Source of the DNA: Atherix ibis
Lineage: Eukaryota; Arthropoda; Insecta; Diptera; Athericidae
Reading direction: 5' to 3'
DNA length: 64,000 nt
Assembly: GCA_958298945.1 (NCBI GenBank)
Contig: OY282607.1
Span: forward strand, 73,648,868-73,712,867
The translations under genes and the position numbers were made by a program. The notes under the pieces were generated by a model that was not told where the DNA came from, ran no database searches, and saw nothing but the letters and a program-made list of their open reading frames with translations. Below, one piece after another: positions 50,501 to 61,409 of this stretch (positions are counted from its first letter, which is position 1; each line of letters opens with the position of its first letter).

Positions 50501-53500
50501 GTGCGACAGCTAACATAGTTCACGTTGTGGGGATTTAAATATAAACATGCGACGCGACATATTATCAACAGACGATCTTCTTCAATGGACCAACTAACAC
50601 GGAGCTTGTCCATGCGTTTAAGAGCTTCTTTGTCGACGGTGTCGTAGGTCATTTTTTTAATTCGTCTTATTTTATCGAGTATGACCCGGCGCTTTATATT
50701 TACCCGACCACTTGGCATTAACGTGATGGTGGACGATTTTCTCTGAATAAGAGAAACCGATTCTTTGGCTCGAAGTAGTTTCGAAAATCTAACTGTCTGT
50801 GCAGGTATAACACGCCGTTGAGTTATTTTCTGTGGCTTGGCACTCCAGGACCAGTTCTTCTTGACATGCGCAAAAAACGCCGTATCAAGTCCCGCTGCAC
50901 CTTCATTATCTCCAGGTAATATTCCGATATCGTTTACCACTGCTTCCTCAGGTCCAACGAAATCTGGCACAGGCCTACACAAGTCTAGATTGCGCACACC
51001 ATTACGCATACTGGCTTCACTTTTACTGTTGCGCATACTCCTCAAGCCCAATTTTGTCGTCATACATATATGATGCAATTTGCTCCAGTATTTGGCTGCG
51101 TCCTGAGTTGTCAACAACTTGAAATGAAGCTCCTCATACTTCTTGTCGTTTGAAATTCTCATGTAACCACCTTCAGATGGCGATGTATCTAAGATTTTCA
51201 GATTTCTATTCAAAAATAAAAGTGTGTATCCGCGATCTTTAGATTGCTTCGCACCAAACTGTATAAGACCCGCTAGACATAATCGCTTCAAAACATCATC
51301 TATACACGTGTATGGTATCTTGTCTGCATGCAGGAATTCCTGTAATTCAGCCGGCAACTGGCTGATCAAATAGTGACGTCGGATAGGATGCTTCAAAAAC
51401 ATGTCTAGCAATGGATTTATGTTCGGACGTAAATTATGAATTTTTGCGTAGAGTGATAGTGGCATTCGTAATAAAACATCATGTTTATTAACCCAGCCGG
51501 AAGGATAGCTTGTGTATTCTGGCAGTGGTTTAACAAAAATTTTCCAATCCAACGCCAATGAATACACAATAGGAAGGTCCGTTTTCACCTCAACATAATT
51601 TATGGAAGGATCTACCTGCTTCCATTCTTTAATTGCCTCTTCTGATGTGTAACATTTTTGACCATCACGAATCTCGTAAGCTAAATAGAAAAGGATCTCG
51701 TGCAATAGCTGCATGCGTATAAATTTTGGCGAGCTTCTTCTTGAGATCTTTATCTTCAATTCATTGAAATTTTGCGTTTTATCCTTAGTTGCTCCCGTTT
51801 TGTTCGCACATATTTCCAGAGCTTTTTCTTTCAATTTCTCACGGTGACAATTCTGCGCGATTATATACGATATGTTCGATTTCCATTTCTCTATAACGTT
51901 TTTCAGCTTCGGATGCTCCAGGTCAACACTATCGGCAGTTACATATCGCTGAAATCGATTATAATCTTTCCACTTCAAAAAAGCATCATATACCCTAATC
52001 TGATTCTTTTTACGCAAAAACCACAATAAACGTATCAAAGATTTTTTACACATCTTATCCTTATAGCCAAGTTTCAATTCCTGTATGTAAATAATTTTAT
52101 TCAATTTGAATATATCAATAACTTGTACTGTTTTTAACAGTGACAAAATCATTTTCTTCCGTTGGCGTTGGCGCAGAGTAAATTTTGTTTCATTGAGTGG
52201 CTTCTTAAAAATCCAAAGTTCCGTAAGTTTTGCATCTTCCACACGAACCTCAACATTGGCGCTATGAATTATCTTCTTAATAGGCTCTTCCTCTACGGTA
52301 TCATCAAGATTTTCTTGTAAAATTGTAGCAGCGGTTGTGGAAAGCTTTTTATTAGAAATGTAAAAAGAATAAATCAAATAAATTCACTTCGAAATAGAGA
52401 AAGCACAATAGTTTTTCAAAACAGATTTAAACATGGGAATATTTTATAATTAATTAAAAAAATAGTTATAAACGTATAACAACCTCAGCAGCACAATCGT
52501 CTGTATCAATTTTTTCAGGATAATTAGTACTATTATGAAGATTACTAGGTAGCACATATCTAAACACGAAAAAAGGAGACAATCAGAATATTATAATATG
52601 AAAAATAATAATGCATAGAATACATTTTGTCAATAATAAAGGCAGTAAATTTTCTTACGTTTTCAATCTCTGTCGACCTAGGTCACTTAGATAGTAAGTC
52701 ACTAGAGACTCGCGAGTCATAACTTTGAGCAGCTGGCGTATGAATATCCTTTTTATTCCTAAAATATTTGCCAAATCTGTCTGGCTAACACCATCTTTGC
52801 CAAAATCTGCAACGACTTTCAATATCTGCGCTCTCAGAGGCATATCGATATACGCCTGCCGTTGGGCTGTATTTGACTCATTTTTTGTCGATTCGTCCGC
52901 GAACTCTTCAGTTTTCCACAGTTCATCTAAATCTAAATTAATGTCTCGCAATTTTAACGCTCGAATCATTCTTTCTTCGTCTTTATTTTTGCATTGCCAT
53001 TCGCTGGGAGCCGCTTCTGGATAAACCTGCCTATAAGGCACTTTCTATATAAAATAAAATCGTGTATGTTCATCACTTTTCATTAAACTATAAAATTTTA
53101 GTTATTTTCTGCGCATACATTTTCAATGACGACATATTTTTTGAATAATGGCATATTGAAAAGTTTTTTTAAAGGCATTTCATGACCTTCTCCAAAGGAC
53201 GATCGGATTTCTGCTATTTCTGCCATTCCATGAGGCCTGGATTTTAGTATTTGAATCACGGATTCTAAATACCACATGGCTTTGGTTTTAAATTCAACGA
53301 AAAACCGTGGCAGAGTCAATAAACATCCAGTCGAGATAGTCGAGTACATTTTCTCGCTGTACGGTTGCCGAACAAGCAGCTTTTGTTCGATGAGTTTGTT
53401 TCTATTAAGAGATAAGGTAAAATATGACATTGAAAAATGATAATAGTTGATTTACAAAATTGAAAAACTTCATTATCACCTAACATAGAACATGAGTTTT

Positions 53501-54236
53501 GCATCGTTGCAAAAGTTCGCCAAGGAATGCTTTCCGAAAGTTATTTCGCCGTTGTATCTAGCACGACCAATTCTTTCCAGTAAGCAATACTGTAAAATAG
53601 AATGATTGAGTCCAGGCGATATTGTTCGAGGATAAAGTGCCCTTTCTCTTAAAATTTGACTGGCGACCACAATGAATTTATCACCCCATTTTTCTTCAAC
53701 TTCCTTGATACTCATGGCACTAACTTTTTCAAATGGAATTTCTTTCCGTTCATAGTAACTTTCACAAGAACCACGTATTTGGACATCTTCGATAGGTTTA
53801 TAAGGATATATAGTAAATGGGCATTCTACCTAAAGTTATGATTTAATTGTAAATTATCGCAAAACTTCCAAGGCTGTCAAAATTTTACCGGTTGACTTGG
53901 CAAACCCGTATCAGGATCAACCATTTCTTGACGAATGAACACTTTTAATTTTGCTCTTGGCGTTGCCAGCACATAAAATAATAACTTTTCTTTTTGTTGT
54001 TTAACAAATGACCATATTATGTTTTTAAAATGATCTAAAAGTGGTAATTTTAAGTTCAAAACAACTGATAGTCGAGCCCAAAGACCTGCAGATATAAAAA
54101 ACATTATTTTCACTTTTACTATACAATATTTATAAAAGAGTTCATTGTTACCATCTAAAGTTAATCCTTCTAAACCATCTAATGCTATTTCATCTAAAAC
54201 TATAACCGATAATTGGCCATAATTTGAGCAATTCAT
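47512..54236 (-). CDS. GTF3C1: General transcription factor IIIC subunit 1 (B-block binding)
   Basis: Twelve exons: 54236-54152, 54085-53889, 53829-53480, 53401-53119, 53044-52659, 52559-52484, 52344-48791, 48723-48570, 48503-48345, 48291-48044, 47968-47691 and 47627-47512. All junctions are GT..AG in phase, giving 1961 codons plus TGA. The ATG at 54236 is used because the in-frame TTG upstream (54260) is not a start. The N-terminus LDEIALDGLEGLTLDG/LWARL is diagnostic. Residues about 130-230 (KEVEEKWGDKFIVVASQILR onward) form the B-block_TFIIIC domain. Residues about 350-410 are a winged helix (ILKVVADFGKDGVSQTDLAN). The large central exon includes the second wHTH-like region (LRVSWSIEEDRLLIICRVA, about 1050). 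The C-terminus RPCPWMRVNGSVNRRVLDKW is conserved. The protein binds the B box of tRNA genes as part of TFIIIC for Pol III. Exon 6 has a weak GTTGTT donor. Slightly shorter than the 2109-residue human protein. Confidence 0.94.
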
Positions 54237-54966
54237 CTCTGCTGCGGATTTAATTCCCAAAATCCATATAGTCGATGAGAAACTTCAAAATATTTACTAA
54301 ACAATGACTAAAGGGAATAAAGAAACACTCAATGAAAATAATAACGTTCGTATGATGTCGTAGTTAAGTTTATTTGGTTTTCAGTTAACTAATTTTCTTT
54401 TTTACTCCTCAAATTGGATACCACCGCCCCTCTTCCCCCCTTTGGATGAACAACTATAAAACTATTTCTCCAACACCTATGTGTATTTTTTATTTTTTTA
54501 AAAAACACTCTTAATTACGGATTTTGAAAAAACGTCGTTATTTTTGTATGCAGGTAATACCATATAAAAATTTAATAATTGTTTGATTTTAAATTTTATT
54601 CATAAAATTTGGGAGAAATATTGAATAATAATTAATCGCAAATTTTATAATAAATAAAATTTATTTTATAATAATAAATATTGATATACGGGCAATCCAA
54701 GTTATTCGCCGAGAATATTTATAAATGTAGCTAAGCTCTTAATAGAAAACATTTATTTTCCCTCCAAAACAAAGAAAACAAAACCATCTGTTTTCAAATG
54801 TCAAAACGATATGTTTTGACTGAAGTTTGTGAAATTGCGCCATTATTAAATGTATTTGGTTCTTGTAAATTTTAATAACTGATAATGTAAACGTGAATTT
54901 CTATGAATATAATTATAATATAAATGGAGTACGAAACAATTACGCAAATACTATAAATAGAGCAAC
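54237..54966. promoter_or_regulatory. intergenic region between GTF3C1 and the RecQ helicase
   Basis: 730 bp between divergent start codons. A GC-richer patch (ACCGCCCCTCTTCCCCCCTT, about 54421-54441) may be a promoter element for either gene. The rest is AT-rich. No TATA box was assigned. Confidence 0.5.
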
Positions 54967-57900
54967 ATGGATGACGACGATATCCTAGACTTTGATGGTG
55001 ACTTCGATGATATTGATTGTTTTGAAAAAGTTGAACCGCAAAATAGTCAAGATGAACTTTATTCATCATGTTTGGAGAAATATTTCGGACACACACAATT
55101 TCGACCGATGCAAAGAAAAATAATTAACTCTATAATTGAAGATAAACGCGATAACTGTGCGATTATGGCTACTGGCTACGGTAAATCGTTGTGTTTTCAG
55201 TTTCCTTCGGTGTACCTCAATACAGTCACACTAATTGTATCACCGCTAATATCGTTAATGGAGGATCAAGTTTTGGGTTTGAAATTGTCGAATATTAAAG
55301 CTTGTTTGCTGGGTTCTGCGCAAAAAGATCGATCAATACTTGATGAAGTCCTTGCTTGCGAATATAATTTGGTGTATTTAACGCCAGAATATATAACCGG
55401 AGACATGGGTGCTAGGCTTCTGAAATCCATACGATCGAGATTGACTCTAATTGCTATTGATGAAGCACATTGCATTAGTCAGTGGGGACATGATTTCCGG
55501 TCAGCATTTCGTTCTCTAGGCATCATAAGAACAACGTGTCCGGAAGTACCTATTTTGGCTATGACTGCCACCGCAACTGTCCGTGTCCGAGATGATATTG
55601 TTAACTGTCTAAAATTGCGCAATCCTCAAATTCTATGCACTGGTTTTGATCGACCAAATTTGGAATTTATTGTAAGGCAAAAAAAGCAAAACGTTTGGGA
55701 AGATGTTGGTCAAATTATTCAAACAGTCAAAATTGGTAGTACGATTATCTATTGCATTACAAAAAAACATACCGAAGAAATTGCAGAAAATATTAAAAGA
55801 CATGGCATCAAGTGTTCGGTGTATCATGCAGGATTAACTTTATCAGAACGTAAACGCGTCCATGAAAGTTTTTCAAGAGATGAAATTCGCGTTATCGTTG
55901 CAACTATTGCTTTTGGTATGGGGATTAATAAGCCAGACGTGCGACTTGTTATACATTATGGAGCTGCCAAGGATATCGAAAGTTATTATCAGGAAGTTGG
56001 ACGCGCTGGTCGCGATGGAATGCACGGAAAATGTATCATGTTTTATGCTAATAGTGACTTTCAGTTACACAATATAATTCGGGCAATATCTATCCGTTCA
56101 GAAAAGATGAACAAAAATCTGTCCGATCTATCAATGAAAATTCGTGATTATATAAATACTGTCGATTGTCGAAGAAAATTCATTCTGGATTACTTTCAAG
56201 ATTCAGCTGAACACATCACACAACGTAAGAACTGTTGCGATAATTGTGCAAGGAATTGTTCGGGTGTAAAGCTATCTGACAAATATTTGAATTTGAATAC
56301 TGAGGGACTTTTTGATTTTACGAAAGATACTGTAAATCTATTGACCGCCATTGAGGCGTTCAATGGACGTACCGGATTGAAACTGCCTTTGTTGCTTTTG
56401 CGCGGCTCTAAATCTAAAGACTTGTCTTCGCATTTATATAGTAATCTGGTTTATGGAGCTGGTAAATCAAAACCTGAAGAATGGTATAAATCATTAGCCT
56501 TATTACTCGAGGATCATCATTACTTAAAGAAAGACTCACTCAGAAATGATTTTAAGAATAAGTTTGGAAAAATATACTTGATTTCCATAACAGACAAAGG
56601 TAGAAACTGGTTAAACAACAAAAATCGGTCACCGCTTAAGCTTCGACCTTTGCAAGATATGTATCGGTTTATGTCATTAAAACCTCAGACCAGTGTTCAG
56701 CCTAGCACTAGCCGTATTAGTAAAATCGAAGCAACGCCGAAACAATCAGGGGCGACCACCGAAGATATACTAAAATTATTGTTACGAGTACGTTCCTCTT
56801 TAGCCTCGAAATTCGATGTTATGCCATATATAGTTGCATCGAACAGAGCTCTAAGCCAGATGGCAATGAACCTGCCATTGTCAGTTTTGGAGATGAAAAA
56901 TTTGAAGTTGGATGGCTTCAGTGACGTTAAAATTGAAAAATTCGGGCCTAAATTTGTGAAATGCATTTTGGAATTCAAAAATCTCATACCGTCTGGCAAC
57001 GATGCCCTGGATGCATTTAGCAAAGACAGTGTTCCAAACAATAGTCTAAGATCTGTATTAGAAGAATATCCTTTACCGGGTGTCAAGCTCACTTCAACAC
57101 ATATAGAGACATACGACCTATTTTCTGCAGGCAAAAGTGTAGAAGAAATTGCTCGGTTACGGGGATTGGCTGAATCAACTATTTTGAATTACATTTCAGT
57201 GTTGATAAAGGCAGGTTATATTGAGCGAAAAAGAGATTTGGTGAAATTTGGTGTTGATTCGAAAACATTTCAACTCATAGCAGCTCTAGTTCAAAATAAT
57301 CTTTTTGGGTGCGGGTTGAAGGAAATAAAAGATAAATGTCCGCCATACGTAACTTACGATATGATTAAATACGTTGTTGGGTACTATCAGATAAGACAGC
57401 ATTTAAAACAACTCAACGTGAATTTCATAGATCCAGACGAATCAGTAACAGACAAGTGCGATCTTCTCAGTAACTCAGTAAACGCACACTCAGAGCAACC
57501 AAACTTCGAAGAAACCTCAAATGCGCAACAAAATTGTACTACTTCACAACCGAAAGATATTTGGGATTCTGATATCGAGTTCGATATAAACGAAATTGAT
57601 GCTATAGAAAAAGCGGAAACGACTATTGTTTTATCAAATTCGTCTAACAACAGCGGAGAAATTCTTGAACTAGTAGATAGCCAGGATGAGAGTGAAAACC
57701 GTGGACAAATTGTTAATTTAGAAAAATCCTTTGAAGAAGTAGTTGAAGAGCAGTTAGCAGGAAATGATGAACTTGATATGCTAATATCTTGTGTTAAAAA
57801 GGTTGAGGAAGAAGAACAAACCCAACAAAAACATAAAAATATCATTTTGAAACGAAAATATTTTAAAGAAAAACAAATTATGTACGATAGTAGTGGCGAT

Positions 57901-58014
57901 GAAGAAGAAAAACACGTTACTGTTAAAAAAAGAACACTGCCCTCTTGGATACCAAATGCGCAGAGTCCAACCTCAAAAAAAGATACTAAAGTACGAAATA
58001 AAAAATTTTTATGA
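54967..58014 (+). CDS. WRN: Werner-type RecQ DNA helicase, no exonuclease domain
   Basis: Single exon of 1015 codons; ATG 54967 has a good context (CAACATGG) and the frame ends at TGA 58012. After an acidic start (DDDDILDFDGDFDDID) come the RecQ motifs: FGHTQFRPMQ (motif 0, about 40-49), MATGYGKSLCFQFP (Walker A, 67-80), IDEAHCISQWGHDFR (DEAH, 164-178), MTATATVR (199-206), VATIAFGMGINKPDVR (311-326) and YYQEVGRAGRDG (arginine finger, 340-351). Cys401 with the CCDNC cluster (423-427) forms the zinc site. RQC winged helix is about 447-560, HRDC about 595-675 and a helicase/RNase D C-terminal HTH_40 domain about 690-780; this domain set points to WRN rather than BLM, RECQ4 or RECQ5. The tail is Ser/Glu-rich and ends in a basic, NLS-like stretch. 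The protein would unwind 3'-5' forks, G4 and recombination intermediates in the nucleus. The N-terminal 3'-5' exonuclease of vertebrate WRN is absent. Confidence 0.9.
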   Translation: MDDDDILDFDGDFDDIDCFEKVEPQNSQDELYSSCLEKYFGHTQFRPMQRKIINSIIEDKRDNCAIMATGYGKSLCFQFPSVYLNTVTLIVSPLISLMEDQVLGLKLSNIKACLLGSAQKDRSILDEVLACEYNLVYLTPEYITGDMGARLLKSIRSRLTLIAIDEAHCISQWGHDFRSAFRSLGIIRTTCPEVPILAMTATATVRVRDDIVNCLKLRNPQILCTGFDRPNLEFIVRQKKQNVWEDVGQIIQTVKIGSTIIYCITKKHTEEIAENIKRHGIKCSVYHAGLTLSERKRVHESFSRDEIRVIVATIAFGMGINKPDVRLVIHYGAAKDIESYYQEVGRAGRDGMHGKCIMFYANSDFQLHNIIRAISIRSEKMNKNLSDLSMKIRDYINTVDCRRKFILDYFQDSAEHITQRKNCCDNCARNCSGVKLSDKYLNLNTEGLFDFTKDTVNLLTAIEAFNGRTGLKLPLLLLRGSKSKDLSSHLYSNLVYGAGKSKPEEWYKSLALLLEDHHYLKKDSLRNDFKNKFGKIYLISITDKGRNWLNNKNRSPLKLRPLQDMYRFMSLKPQTSVQPSTSRISKIEATPKQSGATTEDILKLLLRVRSSLASKFDVMPYIVASNRALSQMAMNLPLSVLEMKNLKLDGFSDVKIEKFGPKFVKCILEFKNLIPSGNDALDAFSKDSVPNNSLRSVLEEYPLPGVKLTSTHIETYDLFSAGKSVEEIARLRGLAESTILNYISVLIKAGYIERKRDLVKFGVDSKTFQLIAALVQNNLFGCGLKEIKDKCPPYVTYDMIKYVVGYYQIRQHLKQLNVNFIDPDESVTDKCDLLSNSVNAHSEQPNFEETSNAQQNCTTSQPKDIWDSDIEFDINEIDAIEKAETTIVLSNSSNNSGEILELVDSQDESENRGQIVNLEKSFEEVVEEQLAGNDELDMLISCVKKVEEEEQTQQKHKNIILKRKYFKEKQIMYDSSGDEEEKHVTVKKRTLPSWIPNAQSPTSKKDTKVRNKKFL

Positions 58015-58551
58015 TTATTTTTATAAGATTTTTAAATGTTATTTTATTTTATAATTAATCAATTAGCTCATAAATATAATATGTAAAATTTATACAAAAA
58101 AAAAAAATGGAAAATTGTTTTTGTTTTCAATTATTCTTTCTCATTGCTTTTGAGAAATGGGATTTGCAGTCTGTGCATAAGACCTTAGAACTTAAAAATT
58201 ATGTATATCTAACTATTTAATTTATAGGATATGATAGCATTTATTTAATATAGTGTCTAGTTTTGACAACAGTTTAAAATTTCTGTCCAGCCAGAGTATT
58301 TTAAAAATTGAGGCGCAAATATTTTCGCTTGCAGACTTTTGTTCCCTCTTGAGCAATTCGTATTTTCATATTCACGAATAATTCGAAGAGGACTGGCGTT
58401 CTTTCGTAAAAAGGAATGAATACTAAAACTAAACTAAAAGGTAACAGTAACTGTTTCATTGAAATATGTATTATTCCATAGAAAAATTAACAAATGAGAA
58501 AGCGGTATATTTGAAAATAACCAGTCAGCGTAGATTTGTATATGAGCTATA
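58015..58551. other. 3' flank of the RecQ gene
   Basis: AT-rich 3' UTR and spacer up to the hAT target duplication. No canonical AATAAA was seen close to the stop; CATAAA-like sequence occurs near 58070 and an A-run at 58098-58107. Confidence 0.5.
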
Positions 58552-59071
58552 GTGTAAGCCATTGATTCCCAAAGTGGTATATATCGACCCCCAGACGTCT
58601 ATGACAACCTGCAAGGGGTGTACGTCAGCGAAAAAAAATTTGGGGTCCATGAAATGAAAATGGGGGTCCACGATAGTGGATCTCAACATACACTGATAGT
58701 ACCTATTTACTTACATTATACTATCTTATAATATAAAGACATATACATTATTTATAAAAGTACCTATGAAGTAAAAAATTTATTATATATGTTTATAAAA
58801 TTGTGTAAGTTGTAGGATGTAGTAAGCATTCGCTTTGTGGTCGCAATACATTTTGAACTTGTAAAAACCTGCACATAATGATATACCAGTATCATCTTGT
58901 TACAAGCATACGCGCAGTAAAAATTCTTGTCAATTTTTGTCTCACAGCTTCGCGAACTTGCACTGACTTGTTCAATTCGTCACTCTATAAATACGAACTA
59001 GGGTAGCCAGTGGTCGAAATTCGACCACACATTTCTTCAGCGATTGTTAATAATGAACTAACAATAATTTT

Positions 59072-59248
59072 TTACTTTTTTATTTTATTTATTAATTTGA
59101 AATCAATTGAATCAATAACACCATGATCATCATTCTGAATTAAATTTCCAACACTTGTATTTGTTACATTAGTAGTTCTACGAAAAACTTGACCCTCATT
59201 GTTTCTTTGCCTTTCTACCCGCCCCGAAAGCGTTCGACGCCGTGGCAT
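59072..59248 (-). other. small basic open frame inside the hAT leader
   Basis: The ATG at 59248 starts a 58-codon frame with an Arg-rich beginning (MPRRRTLSGRVERQRNNEGQ), then a Thr/Asn/Asp-rich stretch with VGNLIQNDDHGVIDS, ending at TAA 59072. The Arg-rich start resembles those of some transposon-encoded proteins, but I cannot place it in a family. It is antisense to the transposase. It may be the end of a nested element or chance. Confidence 0.3.
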
Positions 59249-59255
59249 GAAAATG

Positions 59256-59790
59256 GTTTGTATTTGTTTCTTCGAAACTATATATATTAGAAAAATACAA
59301 AGCATTAACATTGATGGAATAAAAATATTCGAAAGGCTTTTTACTATTTTCGTTCAAAAAATGAAATCAAAAGAAACTCACCGAATTTCAATACGTAACG
59401 AAACGTTTGTCGTCTGTACTCTCTCGATGTCAATCTGCGTTGTTCGAAACTATGTTTTCCACATTTAATAAAAAAAATAAAATGCATCAACATTGATTTG
59501 CAACAAACAAACAAAATCGTAGTTTTTTTTAAAAAATAAAATAAAAAAACACTCACATTGAACACAAACGAATCCACTCAACGTAATTACTGTATTCTCC
59601 CAAAGAATGAAATCGAATAACGTTTCAAAAATGTGTCTGTTAAATCGATCGTATGTACTCTCGATGACACTTTGTTAAATCGATCGTATGTACTCTCGAT
59701 GTCAATCTGCGTTGTTCGAAACTATGATGTTTTGCACATTTAATATAAAAAATAAAATTCATCAACATTGATTTACAACAAACAAACTTG
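59256..59790. repeat. diverged tandem repeats in the hAT leader
   Basis: A unit starting near AATGAAATC and containing GTACTCTCGATGTCAATCTG, CGTTGTTCGAAACTATG, CATTTAATA and ATCAACATTGATTT ends in CAACAAACAAAC. It occurs at about 59350-59515 and 59590-59788. A shorter, more diverged copy (TTCGAAACTATATATATTAG ... AACATTGATGG) is at about 59256-59330. In the third unit TAAATCGATCGTATGTACTC is itself duplicated with a 35-bp period (59641 and 59676). Confidence 0.8.
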
Positions 59791-60045
59791 AATGCTGGTA
59801 TGCTAATGAGGTTTGAAAAAATTCCACAGTGTCATTTGACACGCATACAAACAAACAAAAATGACGTACTTGATGTTGTATTGTATATTTTGTTCACTCT
59901 GTTAGCTTCCATTGTATTCGAAAAAATTCCACTCGCATACAATGCAAAAAAATTCACTCAGTTCACCTACTAAGCTGTATGCGCTGATCACTCCATGTGT
60001 TTTGAATGATGCACGTGCCGTGACATACACACATAGCCAAACACA

Positions 60046-60118
60046 CCAATGACAAATTTCTCCAACCAATGTTCGCTTTCCCAAAAATATCCCAAGCGCA
60101 ACGACGCACGCTCATTGG
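60046..60118 (+). promoter_or_regulatory. cluster of three CCAAT boxes
   Basis: CCAAT at 60046-60050 and 60066-60070, and an inverted copy (ATTGG) at 60114-60118, in a locally GC-richer block. They lie 170-250 bp upstream of the ATG/donor at 60291-60300. This looks like the internal promoter of the hAT transposase gene. Function is inferred from motif and position only. Confidence 0.4.
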
Positions 60119-60290
60119 TTCATAGAATTAACACGCTGTTGTATTATGAGTCGCTTACGCACACTCATAAAGCAGTGTTTCTTTCCCATCTAGCTTCTCT
60201 AAGCCAAAGGCATGCTCATAATCAGCTGTTCTTTGAGAACATAAACAGACGTTTAGGAAAAAGTTATATGCATTTCTTTTTCTTAGAAAA

Positions 60291-60299
60291 ATGTCGACT
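60291..60299 (+). other. candidate first coding exon of the hAT transposase (MST)
   Basis: AAAA-ATG-TCG-ACT is followed immediately by a strong splice donor (GTAAGTATT, from 60300). Joined in phase 0 to the acceptor at 61743-61744 it would add Met-Ser-Thr to the transposase. A second strong donor (GTAAGTACA, from 60717) lies 417 bp downstream and could end an alternative, noncoding 5' exon. Confidence 0.4.
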
Positions 60300-60892
60300 G
60301 TAAGTATTCGTGTTTTCATATACAATTGGGTTGTTTTTTGTTCAGTTGTGTTGTTTTATTGCATTTCACAGTCATCCGATTTATTGGCTGATACGTATGC
60401 TCGTGCATACCGAATAAGTTTGTATTGGTCCCGTGTATGTGTATTTTGTTGTTGTAGCGCTTTGCATCTTTCAAAATCAAATTTACCTGCTTTATGTTCA
60501 CGCATTAAAAAAAAAATTATATTCTGCACTTCTCCAAACGGTTACAACAACACACTCAAAAAGGTACCACAAACTTTTGTGTTTGCGTATTAATATATAA
60601 GATGTGAGACAAATACGTTTATTCGTTTCCTGAATCTTGAAAAGGAAAGTGCTAAAAAAATATTTAAAAAAATATAAACTGGTAGTTTATCACACAAATT
60701 ATAGTGCCGGAGAAATGTAAGTACATTATTTTTTATAAAATTTTAGTTTTGTACTCGTACTTAGCAAAGATAGATAAATTACGCCGATCATGACTTCAGT
60801 TATTAGTAGTCTAATATTCAAATTATGCAAAATTACACGAGTACTCCTCAATAGTTTCTTTTTCAAAGTTTTAGCAATCGGTATTATAATTA

Positions 60893-61409
60893 CAGTGCAA
60901 TCTTCGTAATCCGAACTAATTGCTGCAAGGAGATGTTCGGATTATGGAATGTTTTCGGAAAAATCTAAAAAAAGACAATTGTACATACATATTACGTATG
61001 TATTTTATTATTAACATATAATATGTTACCACTTTGAAAGATAAATTAAGAAAATAAGATATCCACAACTGTACAGCTGCGTGTTTTTTGAAGAATTTCC
61101 AATACACACTCTCATTTGTTTGTGTTTTTTTTCATAGAATTTAAATGTTTACATATAGGAGACATATTAAAAAAAAAATTTGGAATTAAACTACATATTT
61201 TGGCCGGTCACATAAATAAATATGTATGTGTGTCAATATATACTTATTTACGACCTTGCTAGGCATTTATTATTGTTTTATAAATACATATATCTTACCA
61301 AATAACTTCACAAAAAAATTGTACTTTTGTCCATTGGTCGTTACACTGTGGGCCAGTTCGGATTACTGAAGTTCAGATTACTAAAGTTCAGATTATGGAT
61401 ATTGCACTG
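60893..61409. mobile_element. 517-bp pogo/Tigger-like MITE nested in the hAT intron
   Basis: The 24-bp TIRs match at 20 positions: CAGTGCAATCTTCGTAATCC at 60893 and, reversed from 61409, CAGTGCAATATCCATAATCT. TA occurs on both sides (60891-60892 and 61410-61411). CAGT...ATCCGAAC ends with a TA target are typical of pogo/Tigger elements. The right subterminal region has three adjacent 15-bp repeats beginning GTTCGGATTACTGAA (61356-61400). No transposase frame is present, so it is non-autonomous. Confidence 0.88.

Noticed and set aside
49513..51073. Plus-strand frames up to 184 codons as genes
   Set aside because: Antisense shadows of the large GTF3C1 exon, which has full-length family resemblance.
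54236..54260. Upstream in-frame TTG as the GTF3C1 start
   Set aside because: Nuclear genes start at ATG. The ATG at 54236 begins the conserved N-terminus.
60300..60593. 100-codon frame starting at 60291 as a continuous protein
   Set aside because: The ATG is followed after three codons by a strong splice donor, and the read-through frame is Cys/Phe/Ser-rich without motifs.
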